A stretch of DNA of 64,000 nucleotides from Undaria pinnatifida. Lineage: Eukaryota; Sar; Phaeophyceae; Laminariales; Alariaceae. The DNA is taken from assembly GCA_012845835.1 (NCBI GenBank), contig JABAKD010000027.1, positions 15,534,073 to 15,598,072 on the forward strand, written 5' to 3'. The position numbers and the translations under genes were made by a program. Positions within the stretch are counted from its first letter, which is position 1; the number at the start of each line of letters is the position of its first letter. Below the pieces are notes generated by a model. The model was given only the letters and a program-made list of their open reading frames with translations, was not told the DNA's origin and made no database searches. Shown here in pieces: positions 1-10,500 of this stretch.

Positions 1-880
1 GTACTTACTTTTCGGTACACGCTAGGTATCATTACGAGGTATCATGCCAGGTACCGGTACACCAGGTATGTACGTACTACTTGTTAAATCACAAAAAATG
101 CACTCCCAGGTCAGCCCAGCTTAGCTATAGCTCAGCAGCGCAGCGCAGCGCCGTGCGGTACCGTGCCCTGTCGTGCCCTGTCGTGCCCTGCCGTGCCCTG
201 CCGTGCTGCGCTGTGCTGCGCTGTGCTGTGCTTTCTTCCAAACATACAGTACCAGGTATCGTGCCAAGTACCAGGTACCAGGCACCGGTATGTACGTGTG
301 TATTCGTTTTTTTGCTTTTTTTATTGGTTGTCCTCTCTTTGTCCTCTTCATGTTTTGTTTTGTTTTCGCAATTTACACCCATACTGCCGATCAGAGCGTG
401 ATATCGCCAGCAAGCACACAGCAAAACACAGGGCAATGAGCTCTGCACAAGATATTCTTGGCATTATCAAATCGCTTGTTTCAACTTATCATGGGCCTCT
501 TCTTTCTGCCACCTTCACATTTTCTTTTATTCTTGCTTGCGCGAGGGTAGCGGGTGGCGTCAGCCGCCCACGGAGCGGAGCTCGTGAACTTTTTTATATT
601 AATGCAAAAACGTCAGTGACGCTGACCCAGTTGGTGCTCTGCCCAGATAATGGACACCTAGTCGATATGTGCATCATTTGCCAGCCACGTGATGCCGTAT
701 ACTTCGAAGGATAGGTACTTTAGTGTTGGATATCGTATCGAAAATCTCGTTGCATGCATGCATATGTCGAAGTTATAGTTTTTAATGCTCGGATATCGTA
801 TCGAATTTTTCCGTTCACCAATATGTCGATATTGATATATCATATCGGTTTTTTTCGATACAACTGGTACCGAAATATCG
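1..880. repeat. Simple-sequence region with no gene
   Basis: The first 300 bases are rich in short degenerate motifs built on ACCAGGTAC. Bases about 125-235 are a decayed minisatellite of GTGCC/CTGTC/GCTGC units. The open frames here on both strands are runs of Cys/Arg/Ala produced by that repeat, so I reject them as genes. The remainder up to 880 is AT-rich with several GATATCG-like words and no splice-flanked coding frame. Confidence 0.5.
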
Positions 881-1560
881 GAACTTGTATATTATAAAAA
901 TGAAAATACACTCCAGCTGTGAGATCGAAACTTTTGTCGAAACTCATCTTTGCAAGCTGTGTGTGATACTCCGATCGCGCGTATTACGGGTTGTGTGTCC
1001 TCATTAAGGATATAGGTCGGCGACTCCACTTGCAACTACAGTGTAGCTATCAGGGTCCACAAGGTGATGTTAGTCAGTCTGGGCGCGGAAACTATAAAAC
1101 CCGTTTTTGAGGGGGACAAAATCTGACGGCTGTGGAAGGAAATGCATCAGTTTATCAAGTGAATCCTGTAAATCGAATAACCGGTGAGGGGAGGGCGGAG
1201 TTTTCAAGAACGTGGGGGGCTGGGTTTGACGAAGAGGGAGCGGGGGGGGGGGGGGGCGGGACGGGCGGGGCAGCTCAATCTGTGCGTGAAACTATAAATC
1301 CTGTAAAGGGATAAATCTGACGGTTTTGGAAAGAATGCACCAGTTTATCATGGGGGGGGGGCGGGATGGGCGGGGTAGCTCAATCTGTGCGTGGAAACTA
1401 TAAATCCTTTAAGGGGATAAATCTGACGGTTTTGGAAAAAATGCACCAGTTTATCACGTATATCCTGTAAGTCGTACAATCAGTGAGGAGGGGGCGGAGC
1501 GTTCGAGGGGGTGGGGGTGGGAGTGGGGGGGGGAGGGGGGGGGGCGGGCGAAACATCTAT
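880..1560 (-). repeat. Hairpin-core repeat followed by a G-rich minisatellite
   Basis: Bases about 905-975 are a minus-strand copy of the dispersed hairpin element. They continue into a conserved flank (to about 1070) that recurs inverted at 29.59-29.76 kb. Then come three or four diverged units of roughly 110 bp (about 1090-1560), each with a G homopolymer, a 'CTCAATCTGTGCGTG' block, an 'AACTATAAATCC' block and 'GGGATAAATCTGACGG'. The same unit in reverse complement fills much of 28.1-29.6 kb. The two regions are therefore inverted copies of one composite repeat. Confidence 0.7.
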
Positions 1561-1867
1561 ATTTCGTATAGAGCACGTTTTGCCCTCCTTCGGGTGGCAT
1601 CTAAGATCCCTAAATGTCCAAACTTGAGATTTGTAGACGAAACGTCGACAAACGGTTACAATACAGACACCCCTCGTGTTGATTTCCGGTAATTTGCCCA
1701 AGTTCCGTCCAAGTGCTGCTGATATCATATACCGGCACCAGGTACCAGAATCGAACAACCAGATTTCCCCTCCTGCCTACGGTGCTTATATACCCGACAC
1801 CCCCTTCCCCCGGAACACGGTTCGTTTCCTACGTAGATAATCGACTTCCCCTCCCCCCTCCAAAAAG

Positions 1868-2418
1868 GTGCACTTCCTGGGATGGAGCACACGGTCGGAC
1901 GCCGTGATTGGGCGAGTGTCGACCGACATTCAGCCTCCTGGCACGGTCACAAGGCCTTGGCGAGACGACCTCAGAGAGGGATCCGCCGTAGAAGTGCTGA
2001 CACTCAAGGGTGTCTGGGAGGCAGGTGTGGTCGTTCGAGTCGGCCGCAAAGGTGGTGGTGGTAGTGGTGGTGGTGATGGTGGAGGTGGGGATGGTGGTGA
2101 TGCTGGGGGTGGGGGTAATGGTTGGGGTGGTAGTGCTGGTGGGGATGGGTGGGATGGTTGGGGTGGTGATGGGGGTGGGGGGGTTGGTGGTGGTGGTGGT
2201 GGTGGTGGTGGTAGCGGTGGTGGTGGTAGCGGTGGTGGTGGTGGTGATGGTGCTGGTGGTGGTGGTGGTGGGGTTAATGTGGGTGCGGGAAGGCAAGGTG
2301 AAGCACGAGCGGTCTTGGTGGTGAGCGACAGCGGCAAGCGATGGGCTGCCCTTGATGGGGAGGGCATCTGTGAAGAAGGCACACACTTGAAAAAAGTGGA
2401 CTGGACGTCGAATAGTAG
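1868..2418 (+). CDS. Exon with Tudor/chromo-barrel-like domain and Gly expansion
   Basis: The acceptor is 'CCCCCCTCCAAAAAG' just before 1868 and the donor is AG|GTAAAG at 2419; the frame is open throughout. The protein begins VHFLGWSTRSD, which resembles the start of a chromo-barrel/Tudor-knot, and continues with an agenet/Tudor-like segment (EGSAVEVLTLKGVWEAGVV). A run of about 75 mostly glycine residues follows, encoded by an imperfect GGT array at 2049-2279, and then the fold seems to resume (ARAVLVVSDSGKRWAAL). Such domains usually bind methylated lysine or arginine. The exon ends in phase 2, which fits the 4341 exon, but chromatin and membrane domains are unlikely partners, so it may belong to another gene. 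The family call is tentative. Confidence 0.55.
2049..2279 (+). repeat. Imperfect (GGT)n microsatellite inside an exon
   Basis: About 230 bases of GGT with GAT, GCT, AAT and GGG interruptions. In the plus coding frame it reads almost only glycine; the other strand reads as Pro/Thr runs. It sits exactly inside the Tudor-like exon at 1868-2418. Confidence 0.9.
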
Positions 2419-4340
2419 GTAAAGTGAAGCAAAATTCAAGGGTGTATTTGGTAGATGTATTCGCACCCAGCGAACAAAAATGTAAAACGAAACCAACGTT
2501 GTACGTGGTATGTATCAGATGCATGTGCTGCGCCGCTTGGAAGTGACGAGTACTTGAAAGGCAGCAGCGCGTGCTATCTTCCCGCCCCCCACCAATCACC
2601 GGCCTACGTTTGTCCTCGACCCTCCTCCCCAACCAGCCTTTGGTTTCCGGCCCCCACCGTTGCTATTTGTGACAGCGTTCCGTACAGCCCATGCTAATCT
2701 TCCTAACCCCCCCCTGGTCTGCCCCGCCCCCCCCCACTGCTACTTGCGACCGTCACGCCTCCATCATGCAGCGGCAAAACTTACGGTCCGGCGCCCATGG
2801 CCCCGGGTGCACCTACCAAAGATGCGTTGCCCCGTTTTCCTGGTGGCGTGAAGCGGGTAGCTCTTGTGGGGTCAAGCGGGGGGGGAGCGGCTGCTCAAGG
2901 GTAAGCTCGCGAGTTTTGTGCTGTTTCGAGTTCTTTTTTTTTGCGAATTCTGCTTTTCGCTAAATGACGAGGATTACCATGCTGCGCGCGTGTTGCACAG
3001 CTACTTACATTGCGGTGCGGAGGCATCCCAATACCCCGGCAGCGCGGGCTGCTTTGTGTTGGCCAATCCCGTTGTCATGTCTTTTGGTTCACGTGTTGAC
3101 ACTTGCGGTGGTAAAGGTACACCTTTTTTTGGTCTAAGGTTCCTTCCTCACTTGAGCAGGTTTATACCCTCACCCAAAGCACTCATTTTCATGAAGATGA
3201 AAGTGCAACCCGAATCCCATGGCCTACAGTGGATATAAAACGAAAAAAAATGCAAATTAATGGCGAAAAAAATCCGACGACGATTTTGGGTTAAAAAGGG
3301 TTCAGAAGCCCCGTCATCCAGAAAACATTTGACAAAAAAAAAGTGCTAAAAAGTGGTATACCTTCTTACCGATATGGTAGCACGCGTGTAATATCCCTCT
3401 GGAGCAGTAGAGGTCCCCCAATAGTGCGGTCTGAGTAAGGGCTAGTAAGGGCTAGCAAGGCGATATCCCGATATTAGGTGGTCGAAAATCGTTTGGCGCG
3501 ACTGGGAAGTTGTTTTCATAACTCACCCCCTGGAATGAATGAATGAGGTGGCTAAGGCAGCTTCCCTATATAAGGCGGTCATGTATGTTGCTATCTATAG
3601 TGTATACCATACCACACCACAGCACAGCTTTACTAGGAGACCCCTACTATGACAACACTAATAATACTAATAATACTGCTACTATAATAATACTACTACA
3701 ATAATAGTACTACTACCTAGTATACTGCTAAAATCAAGCTACCCTAATTCCAAGTCAACTTGCCCCCAAGAGCGTATGTACAGTTTTTAACGGGTTCAAC
3801 CCGATGACGTGTTGGTTTGGGTTGTTTTTTTTGCCGTGGAGGGATCATGTCATCTCATCTGCTCGAGGCTCGTTTTATCTTTTTGTTTCTTTATGCGATT
3901 GTGGGACCGCCTCTCTTGCTTGCAGCCGCCCCCGTCACCCTCCTCCACAGGCAGTTGGATGGCGTCCCAATACCAACCTTTAGAAGATTTTGCCTTTAAA
4001 ACTGCACCTTGTTTTTGGCGACAAACTAGACTTGGGATTACCTAGGGACATTGTTTTTGAAGTATTTCAAAAGTTAGCCAGATGGCGTGTTATTGGAACT
4101 TGTTTTGACCACAGACTACCGTAGGTACTGTAGCTTGTACTGCGATGAGTTGATGCGAGAGCAGCATCCACAGCAAGGATTAGTTACTGTGCCTTCTGAC
4201 GATTTACTGGTATGCAGCAAAACATGGTAGCAAAGCGGTACGTTTTCGGCGCGCCAAGGCCTCTTTGACCCTATTTTTTTTTGTGTGCTGTCGCGGGATC
4301 GTCTCTGGTGCTTTGTTGCCGCCTCGTCACCCTCCTTCAG
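2419..4340. other. Non-coding: intron or intergenic with repeats
   Basis: I see no splice-flanked coding frame here. Bases 3280-3400 carry one copy of the dispersed 'GAAGCCCCGTCATCCAGAAA ... TATGGTAGCACGCGT' repeat. Bases 3650-3720 are AT-rich ACTAATA/TACTA simple sequence. Bases about 3880-3985 resemble 4270-4365, a duplicated acceptor plus exon start. Confidence 0.45.
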
Positions 4341-4519
4341 ACAATTCGACGGTATGTCTCTGTTGCTTCTAGTCAAGAAGGAGCTCAGCCGTGCGAATCT
4401 TGAGCTGGCGGCGGTGCAATTCGTGGCGTGCGTGGAGCCGCTTGACTCGGCGGCACCGAGCGCCGCGGCGACGCTGTGGGTGATGAGGGGAGACCAAGGC
4501 CTCGTCATCGCCACCCAAG
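4341..4519 (+). CDS. Membrane protein gene, first recognised exon
   Basis: The acceptor 'CCCTCCTTCAG' ends at 4340 and the donor G|GTAAAA starts at 4520. The exon begins with one base of a split codon and ends in phase 1. It encodes QFDGMSLLLLVKKELSR, a helix-prone segment, and ends with RGDQGLVIATQ. Confidence 0.55.
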
Positions 4520-7500
4520 GTAAAAATGGTTGACGTTTGTCTCACATCAGACAGATCACGATCTATACCATCTATATCCTGCATCGAACAGATCATGATC
4601 TATGCAATCTACAGTAGATCGTATGCCTGGCGTAGTAACGTGTTGTACGGGACCTTATGGTTGTTGTTGTTCTCACATTAACTCGCATAATCAAGTCCGT
4701 GGTCACAGGACAGGCTCCAGTCACTCTGGAGCTGAGGAATACCCCAGGGAAAAAACGAAGGCAAACCACAAGTGGTTCACGCATATATCACAGCTGACGC
4801 AATTCATGCCTCCACCAGAAACATATAAAAGTGAAATCGGGAGTCAGTCTACGATGTGCCAGGTCCAGGCCGGTGCATACGTCTCACTACTCACGCCTGG
4901 AGAAACCAAATATTCCGATTGCCACCCAAGGAAGACTACCACGTATATATTACGCGTAGTATCTATCACTACGCATACGCACGACAGGCGTAAGTCAATT
5001 GGAGGAAAAGAAACAAAAAAAAGGAAAAAAGATAAAGGAAAGGAAAGAAAAGAGAAGAAAAAATTATACAGGCCCCACCCTGGAAGCATATGTTATATAC
5101 CTGGTATTATGCAGATCGTACGTGTTATTATCTCGCGTTGTGCGTCGATTTTTGTCTTTTTTTTTGTTCCTCGTCAGGAACGTTGTCGGAAGTCAACCTG
5201 GCAGCGAGAGAGGAGGACGCCAAGGTAGCGTCGGCATTGCGCGCAGGATGTCGAGACGACGAACCGGCGTCCTACCGCGGTGCCCACAAGGCGGTGGAGG
5301 TACCATTGCATGGGCTGGTGGCGATATCGTGCGATGTGTGCGGCGTAAACAGGTAAGCGTCCGGGGCAGGATTGAAAAAATGCCCTTTGGGACCCTCCCG
5401 GAACCAGCAGTGTTTATTTTTGCACAGTTTTGATGACATTGTTGATACCTGGTAGTTTACAATAACCCCTTAGTGTGTTTCCGCTGCTATTGGATCCGCT
5501 GACTGATATTCGATCTCTCAACACGGCCACTGCTTTTGAACCCCTGCATTGTGGCGAGGAGATAGTGCGAAATTAACAACAGCAACTATATATACGCACT
5601 TCGTCGTCATGACAATACCTACCGCTGTTATTGAAAACCACGTGACTCATAAATGATGTCTCAACAATCCATTCGCCCATGGCCGCTGCAGCCAAGTGTT
5701 CACGGCCGCAAGGGACGTCCAAGCGCCCATCGTAGGCACGGGAGGAAGCTCCTTGGGCTCAGCCATGGCCAAGGGCTGCATCCTCGTGGGCTCCAGCGGA
5801 GGGTCCGTAGCAACTACGAACAAGTCCAAAGCCGTCTCCTACGCGGCCGGCCTGGCCGGGCACTGGGGCCTCCGGTACGACGCGGCCGCTCAGCTAACCC
5901 AGCCGCTTGCCCCCGCGGCTACTTTTGGGGGGTGTCTCACGGCCCATGTGGGGGTGATGGTAGCGGTGGCCCTGGGTGAAGGGGTGTCCGCGGGCGATGA
6001 CGGCTCTACCCCGGCGCAGTGGGTGGTGAGGCTGTGGGGGGCGCTGCCGGTAGTGGCGGCGGCGGTGGCGGCGAGGCAGGTCAGCGGCCTGGGGGACGCG
6101 GCCACTGCAGCGGGTAAGTGGGTGAGAGCGGCGGGGGGGGGGGGGGGGTGCCTCGTTGTTTCTTCCCGCCGCCTTGGCGTGGCGTTTGTGTGGCGGAAAA
6201 TGCACGGCGGGAAATGTGTAGGATGTGCGAGGAATATGCTAGGAAAAATTAGAAAATAAAAGAGTGGGAAATGGGAGGGATGTGCGAGAAAAGTGTGCAG
6301 GGAATGCAGGGAAAAGAGAGGGAAATGCTCATAATAAAAGCGAGGAAAATGAGGCGGAGAGTGAGCAGAACATTCAATGAAGAAAAGAGGCGAAAACGCG
6401 GGAGAAAAAGAGCGGGAAAAGCGCGCGTTCTTTTTGCTATCTCCGGGCGTTAGGGGTAGTTGGAATACGGAGTATAATACCTGGTATGTGCTCTACTGTC
6501 GCAGCAGGACTCGGTCTTCCCCGACTGGCCAGTAGAATTTACGACTTGGGCCAGCTTCAACGAAATGGTTGACAGTCCGGACCGACTCCTCATTTCATCT
6601 TCGTACCAATCATTTTCCTAGACCGCGTTTCGTCGTGCGACCCCCCTTTTTTTAGAGGGCTCGTGCTGTACGATGCGATATGTGTTATCGTCTGTGCGTC
6701 GCTTGGTCCGCTGCTGTGTCTTCGGGCCGCGTATTGGTTTTTTTCCGCCCCGCCGTTATTTTAATTCTGCTACATTAAGTAGCATTTTACCAGGTGTGGC
6801 TCAACATCTGAACATCTAACGTGAACGAGGTTCTTGTTTTGTGTAGTACGTTGGACGTCAGCGCCCGTATCGACCTGAAGACCTGCGACGGCACTGTGGA
6901 CCTTTCCAAACACGCCCGTGCCTACTTTGTTTTTTCGGTTTTCCCTTTTTTTTCCGGCAGGCATCCTCGCCGGTTCGATCTGCAGGGATGACACCTTGGC
7001 CGCCCTCCTTGCGGGAACCTTTGCAGGCATGTATCGAGATTTTTCGGTCGTAACACGCGCCTGAGGGGTTTCCACACCGTGGCGGCATACCCCGCCAATT
7101 ATCACGCCGCCCCTCAGTAATCGCGTCAACTCTCAATATTTATGCCACCCCTCAATAGTCGCGCCACCCGTCAAAGGCCACGTCACGTTCAAATAATCAT
7201 TCCACCCTTGAACAATCGTGAAGAACGCCCCGTCACCTTACGGAGGCATTACGTGGTTGTGGGGTTCGAGGACCGTGTGCTGCTGGTAGCTGCAGGCTAG
7301 GACAGCCAAGAAACCGAGAATCCTTCCTAAAGTCCTTTCTCGTGAACCACTGCAGTTTTAGGGCTTGAAATTTGGAAGAAGTGACCCTGACACCACACTG
7401 CAGATGCGACAAATAAAAGTATAAAGCAGAAATATATTATGTTTAAAATTTGGACTCGATCTCATCGACATTTCCGCGACGACTGAAAAAACACCTTATT

Positions 7501-10500
7501 TTTCGCTATTGATAAATTCGTAGTAAAATCGTTGTTCCCGAGCATGGTGGAATTGGTGTTGACAATGCTGAGGACACAAGAAGAAGATCGATATCAGTTT
7601 CATTGCCCAAGTCGTTGCCCGTGAAGAGCTTTGACCAAAACGCGAGCTAAACTTAATTCAAGTAGTGACGAGCACAATCATATGTGCTGCGATGCAGCAG
7701 CAGCTCAGTTCGGAGATGATCGGTATGAGAATGTAACCATGAACCCCGCATTTGTTACGCACGTACAACTTCTTCCAGGCTGGACCATTTCATTTTTTTT
7801 TTTTTTTCCTAGAAGTCGAGGCCGATGTTAATTATTTTTCGGAGTTTTGAGTCGGTCATATCTTTCGGAAAAAACGGAAATAACAAACGATACAGCGCGG
7901 AATGTGTTGGCTGTTGCATGAACAGCCCTGTGTCCAAATTTCACGTTCTACCGGACCCTGCATGATCAATCTCCTCTCCAACCCGGTTTATGGCTGGCCC
8001 AGCTCGTAACTGTATGGAGTGGGCATGGCTTGCTCTCAATGATGTGCCTATGGATGGGCTTCACCAACGGTGGTCCAATGTTGCAGACAACTCGATCAGA
8101 TTCGTTAGTTTTCGCGCTCCACACCGCCGCGCCTCCTTCGCTATCAGGTACTCCCGAATCCCATCTCCATTATAGTGACGAAGCTATTCCGAAATTATCC
8201 CAAAGCAGCAACGGCATCGAATCATCACAATGCCGAAGTTGTCACGAATAGTACCGAAAGCGTCCCGAATACTCCCGAAACTGAAATCCTGATTGTGTTG
8301 TATGTGTCCGGGATAATTCCCAGTAGCCGCACCCGCGAACACCGCACTTGAATTGACAATGGATCAACAGCCATAACAACGTACCAGCTCGACTCAATGC
8401 CATCTCTTCTGGAGGTCCCGCGGCGTTGATTTTTCGTTTTTCCCCTTTTTTTTTCTCGCTGTTAAGACTACCTCTGCACATTTCTCGCGGACGCCGCGCG
8501 GTGCTCTTTTTTTTGTTTTTGTTTATCCGCTCCTAAGGTTTCCTCTGCTCTAGAATCACCGGAATCGCTCTCGACTGGGGGGTTCCAGCGACGTCCCTAT
8601 CCCTGTACGCTACAGCAACTTCGGGCATCGTATCGGGGGTGACCGTCAGCTTCTTCGTGCCGTTGTTGGAGTGAGTGCTGTCTCCCGGCCGTCATTACCG
8701 CGGAGCAAACACGACAGAATAGGGTAGTTGTTGGCGTCATCGATCACACCCTTTGGCATCTCCAACGCTACAACTAGCGTTAGCGTATGAAGTATAGACG
8801 GCCATCCCGTCACAGGGCGAGACCGTCGGTCACACGTTGAGGAATTTCTCACATTAAAACTAGTGTGTTTTGTCTTGACGGCCGTCCGACACAGGCCTAG
8901 ACTGCCGATACCCGTGTCCCTCTTTTCCACCATACGTAATGCGAAAATGATCATTGGCATGCCATTACAGGCGCAGCCTCCCTGTAGTACCGGCATGTAC
9001 CGGCCAACGAAAACGGAGGTATACCGGAAACTGGCACTTTCGGGTGACTGGCAAAGCGGGTTTCAGCCGTGGCAAGCGATTTGACCGGCACTATAACAGC
9101 AATAGGCACTGTTCAACCGGCACTATAGGGGGACACCTACCGTATACAGTCTTGGGCGATTTTGGTTTCGCCACAGCCCCCCCCCCCCCCCGGCTATACA
9201 CACGATGTGATGCTCGTACGCCAGTGTTTGCACGGGCTTTTTGGGCTCTCCCCTGCCAGAAATCTAGTTTTTTTTCTTTTCTTTTCTTTGGTCACTTTTA
9301 CGTTCCATCTCATCTCATAGGAAAATGTTACCCTTAGCGGGTTTCTGGACACTCCCCCCCGGTGGGTGTCTTCATTCTTGTCGCGCAGAAGGTTCAACGT
9401 TCCTACTGCTCGTCGATGTGCGTCGATTTTTTAGTTGCCCCCCCTCGACCCAAGCGTTTCAAGCGTGACTCTTCCCATGCTCGTAACGTTCACCCGCTTG
9501 CAGGATTGTGTGGGCGATGGTGGTGTCCACGGATACACTGCTTCTGAGGATTGAATCCATCTGGGCACTGGTAGGTTTGGTGTCTGCCTGTTTTTGCTTG
9601 CCTTTTTGTTCCATTTTGCTTGCATTTACAGTACGCGAGACATTTTTGTCCCCTTTAGAGGTGCACCCACCGTTTCGGGGACAAGAATAACTTGAAATTA
9701 GAGTGGCTTGATTTTTGCGTTCTAGTTTTCTTAGTTTTTGTTGCTCATCCTTTCTATTATCTTCACATGTTTTCTCTCTTTCTCCCTCCCTACAGCAGTG
9801 TTGCTCATCCTTTCCATTATCTTCGCATGTTTTCTCTCTTTCTCCCTCCCTACAGCAGTAGTCGTAACTCAGACCCGAGTCACTAAGCAAAGCTCGTCAC
9901 CCCCCTCCCCGCTATCATACGGTAGCGCCTTCACGTGCATGTTCGTTTTTATCGGGAGAAAACTTCGTCCCTTTTGTTCGTTCGTCGACTGGAATCGAAT
10001 TTGTGTATTTAAATCGTAAAGGGTTAACCTCATATACGAGTACCAATCTGGACGCAAATATAAGGACTTTTTGGGCACATATATATTACTTCATCAACGG
10101 TTTCTTTATTTCTGTCCGGGGTGGTACGTATGTATGCAGAACATGGTTTTGGCGCCGGGCTGAAATGTTCGTGTGCAAGGTGTGTCTTACATGTCCCACA
10201 CTTACCTTCAGTATTAAAAATTACTTTTTCATGTTTGGTGCAGAAGTCTAGCGAAGTTTTCTTAGCTCGCTCTTGAAAAATGCTGCCTCGCTAATGTGTG
10301 CTGCTGCGCGATCGGTTTGAGCTCTTTGCGTGTTACATACGTCGTATTGTTGGGTGTTTGTGTTAGGCGCACGGTTTGGTTAATGTTGGTGCAATTATTT
10401 CAAGTACACTCTAAAGAGGGCGTTAGAGGGCGTTAGATTTGAATTCCCCCCGATGAGGTCGACACTAACGCTTTCAAGCTGCAGTAGCGCTTGAAGTGCC

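Noticed and set aside
911-975. C/D-box snoRNA or hammerhead ribozyme in the hairpin element
   Set aside because: GATGA and CTGA words are present in some copies, but other copies have CTGG and lack the full C box. The hammerhead core CTGATGA…GAAA is not complete in any copy.
1829-2632. 267-residue Thr/Pro-rich frame on the minus strand
   Set aside because: It is the antisense of the GGT array and Tudor-like exon; the plus frame has proper splice sites and folded-domain sequence.
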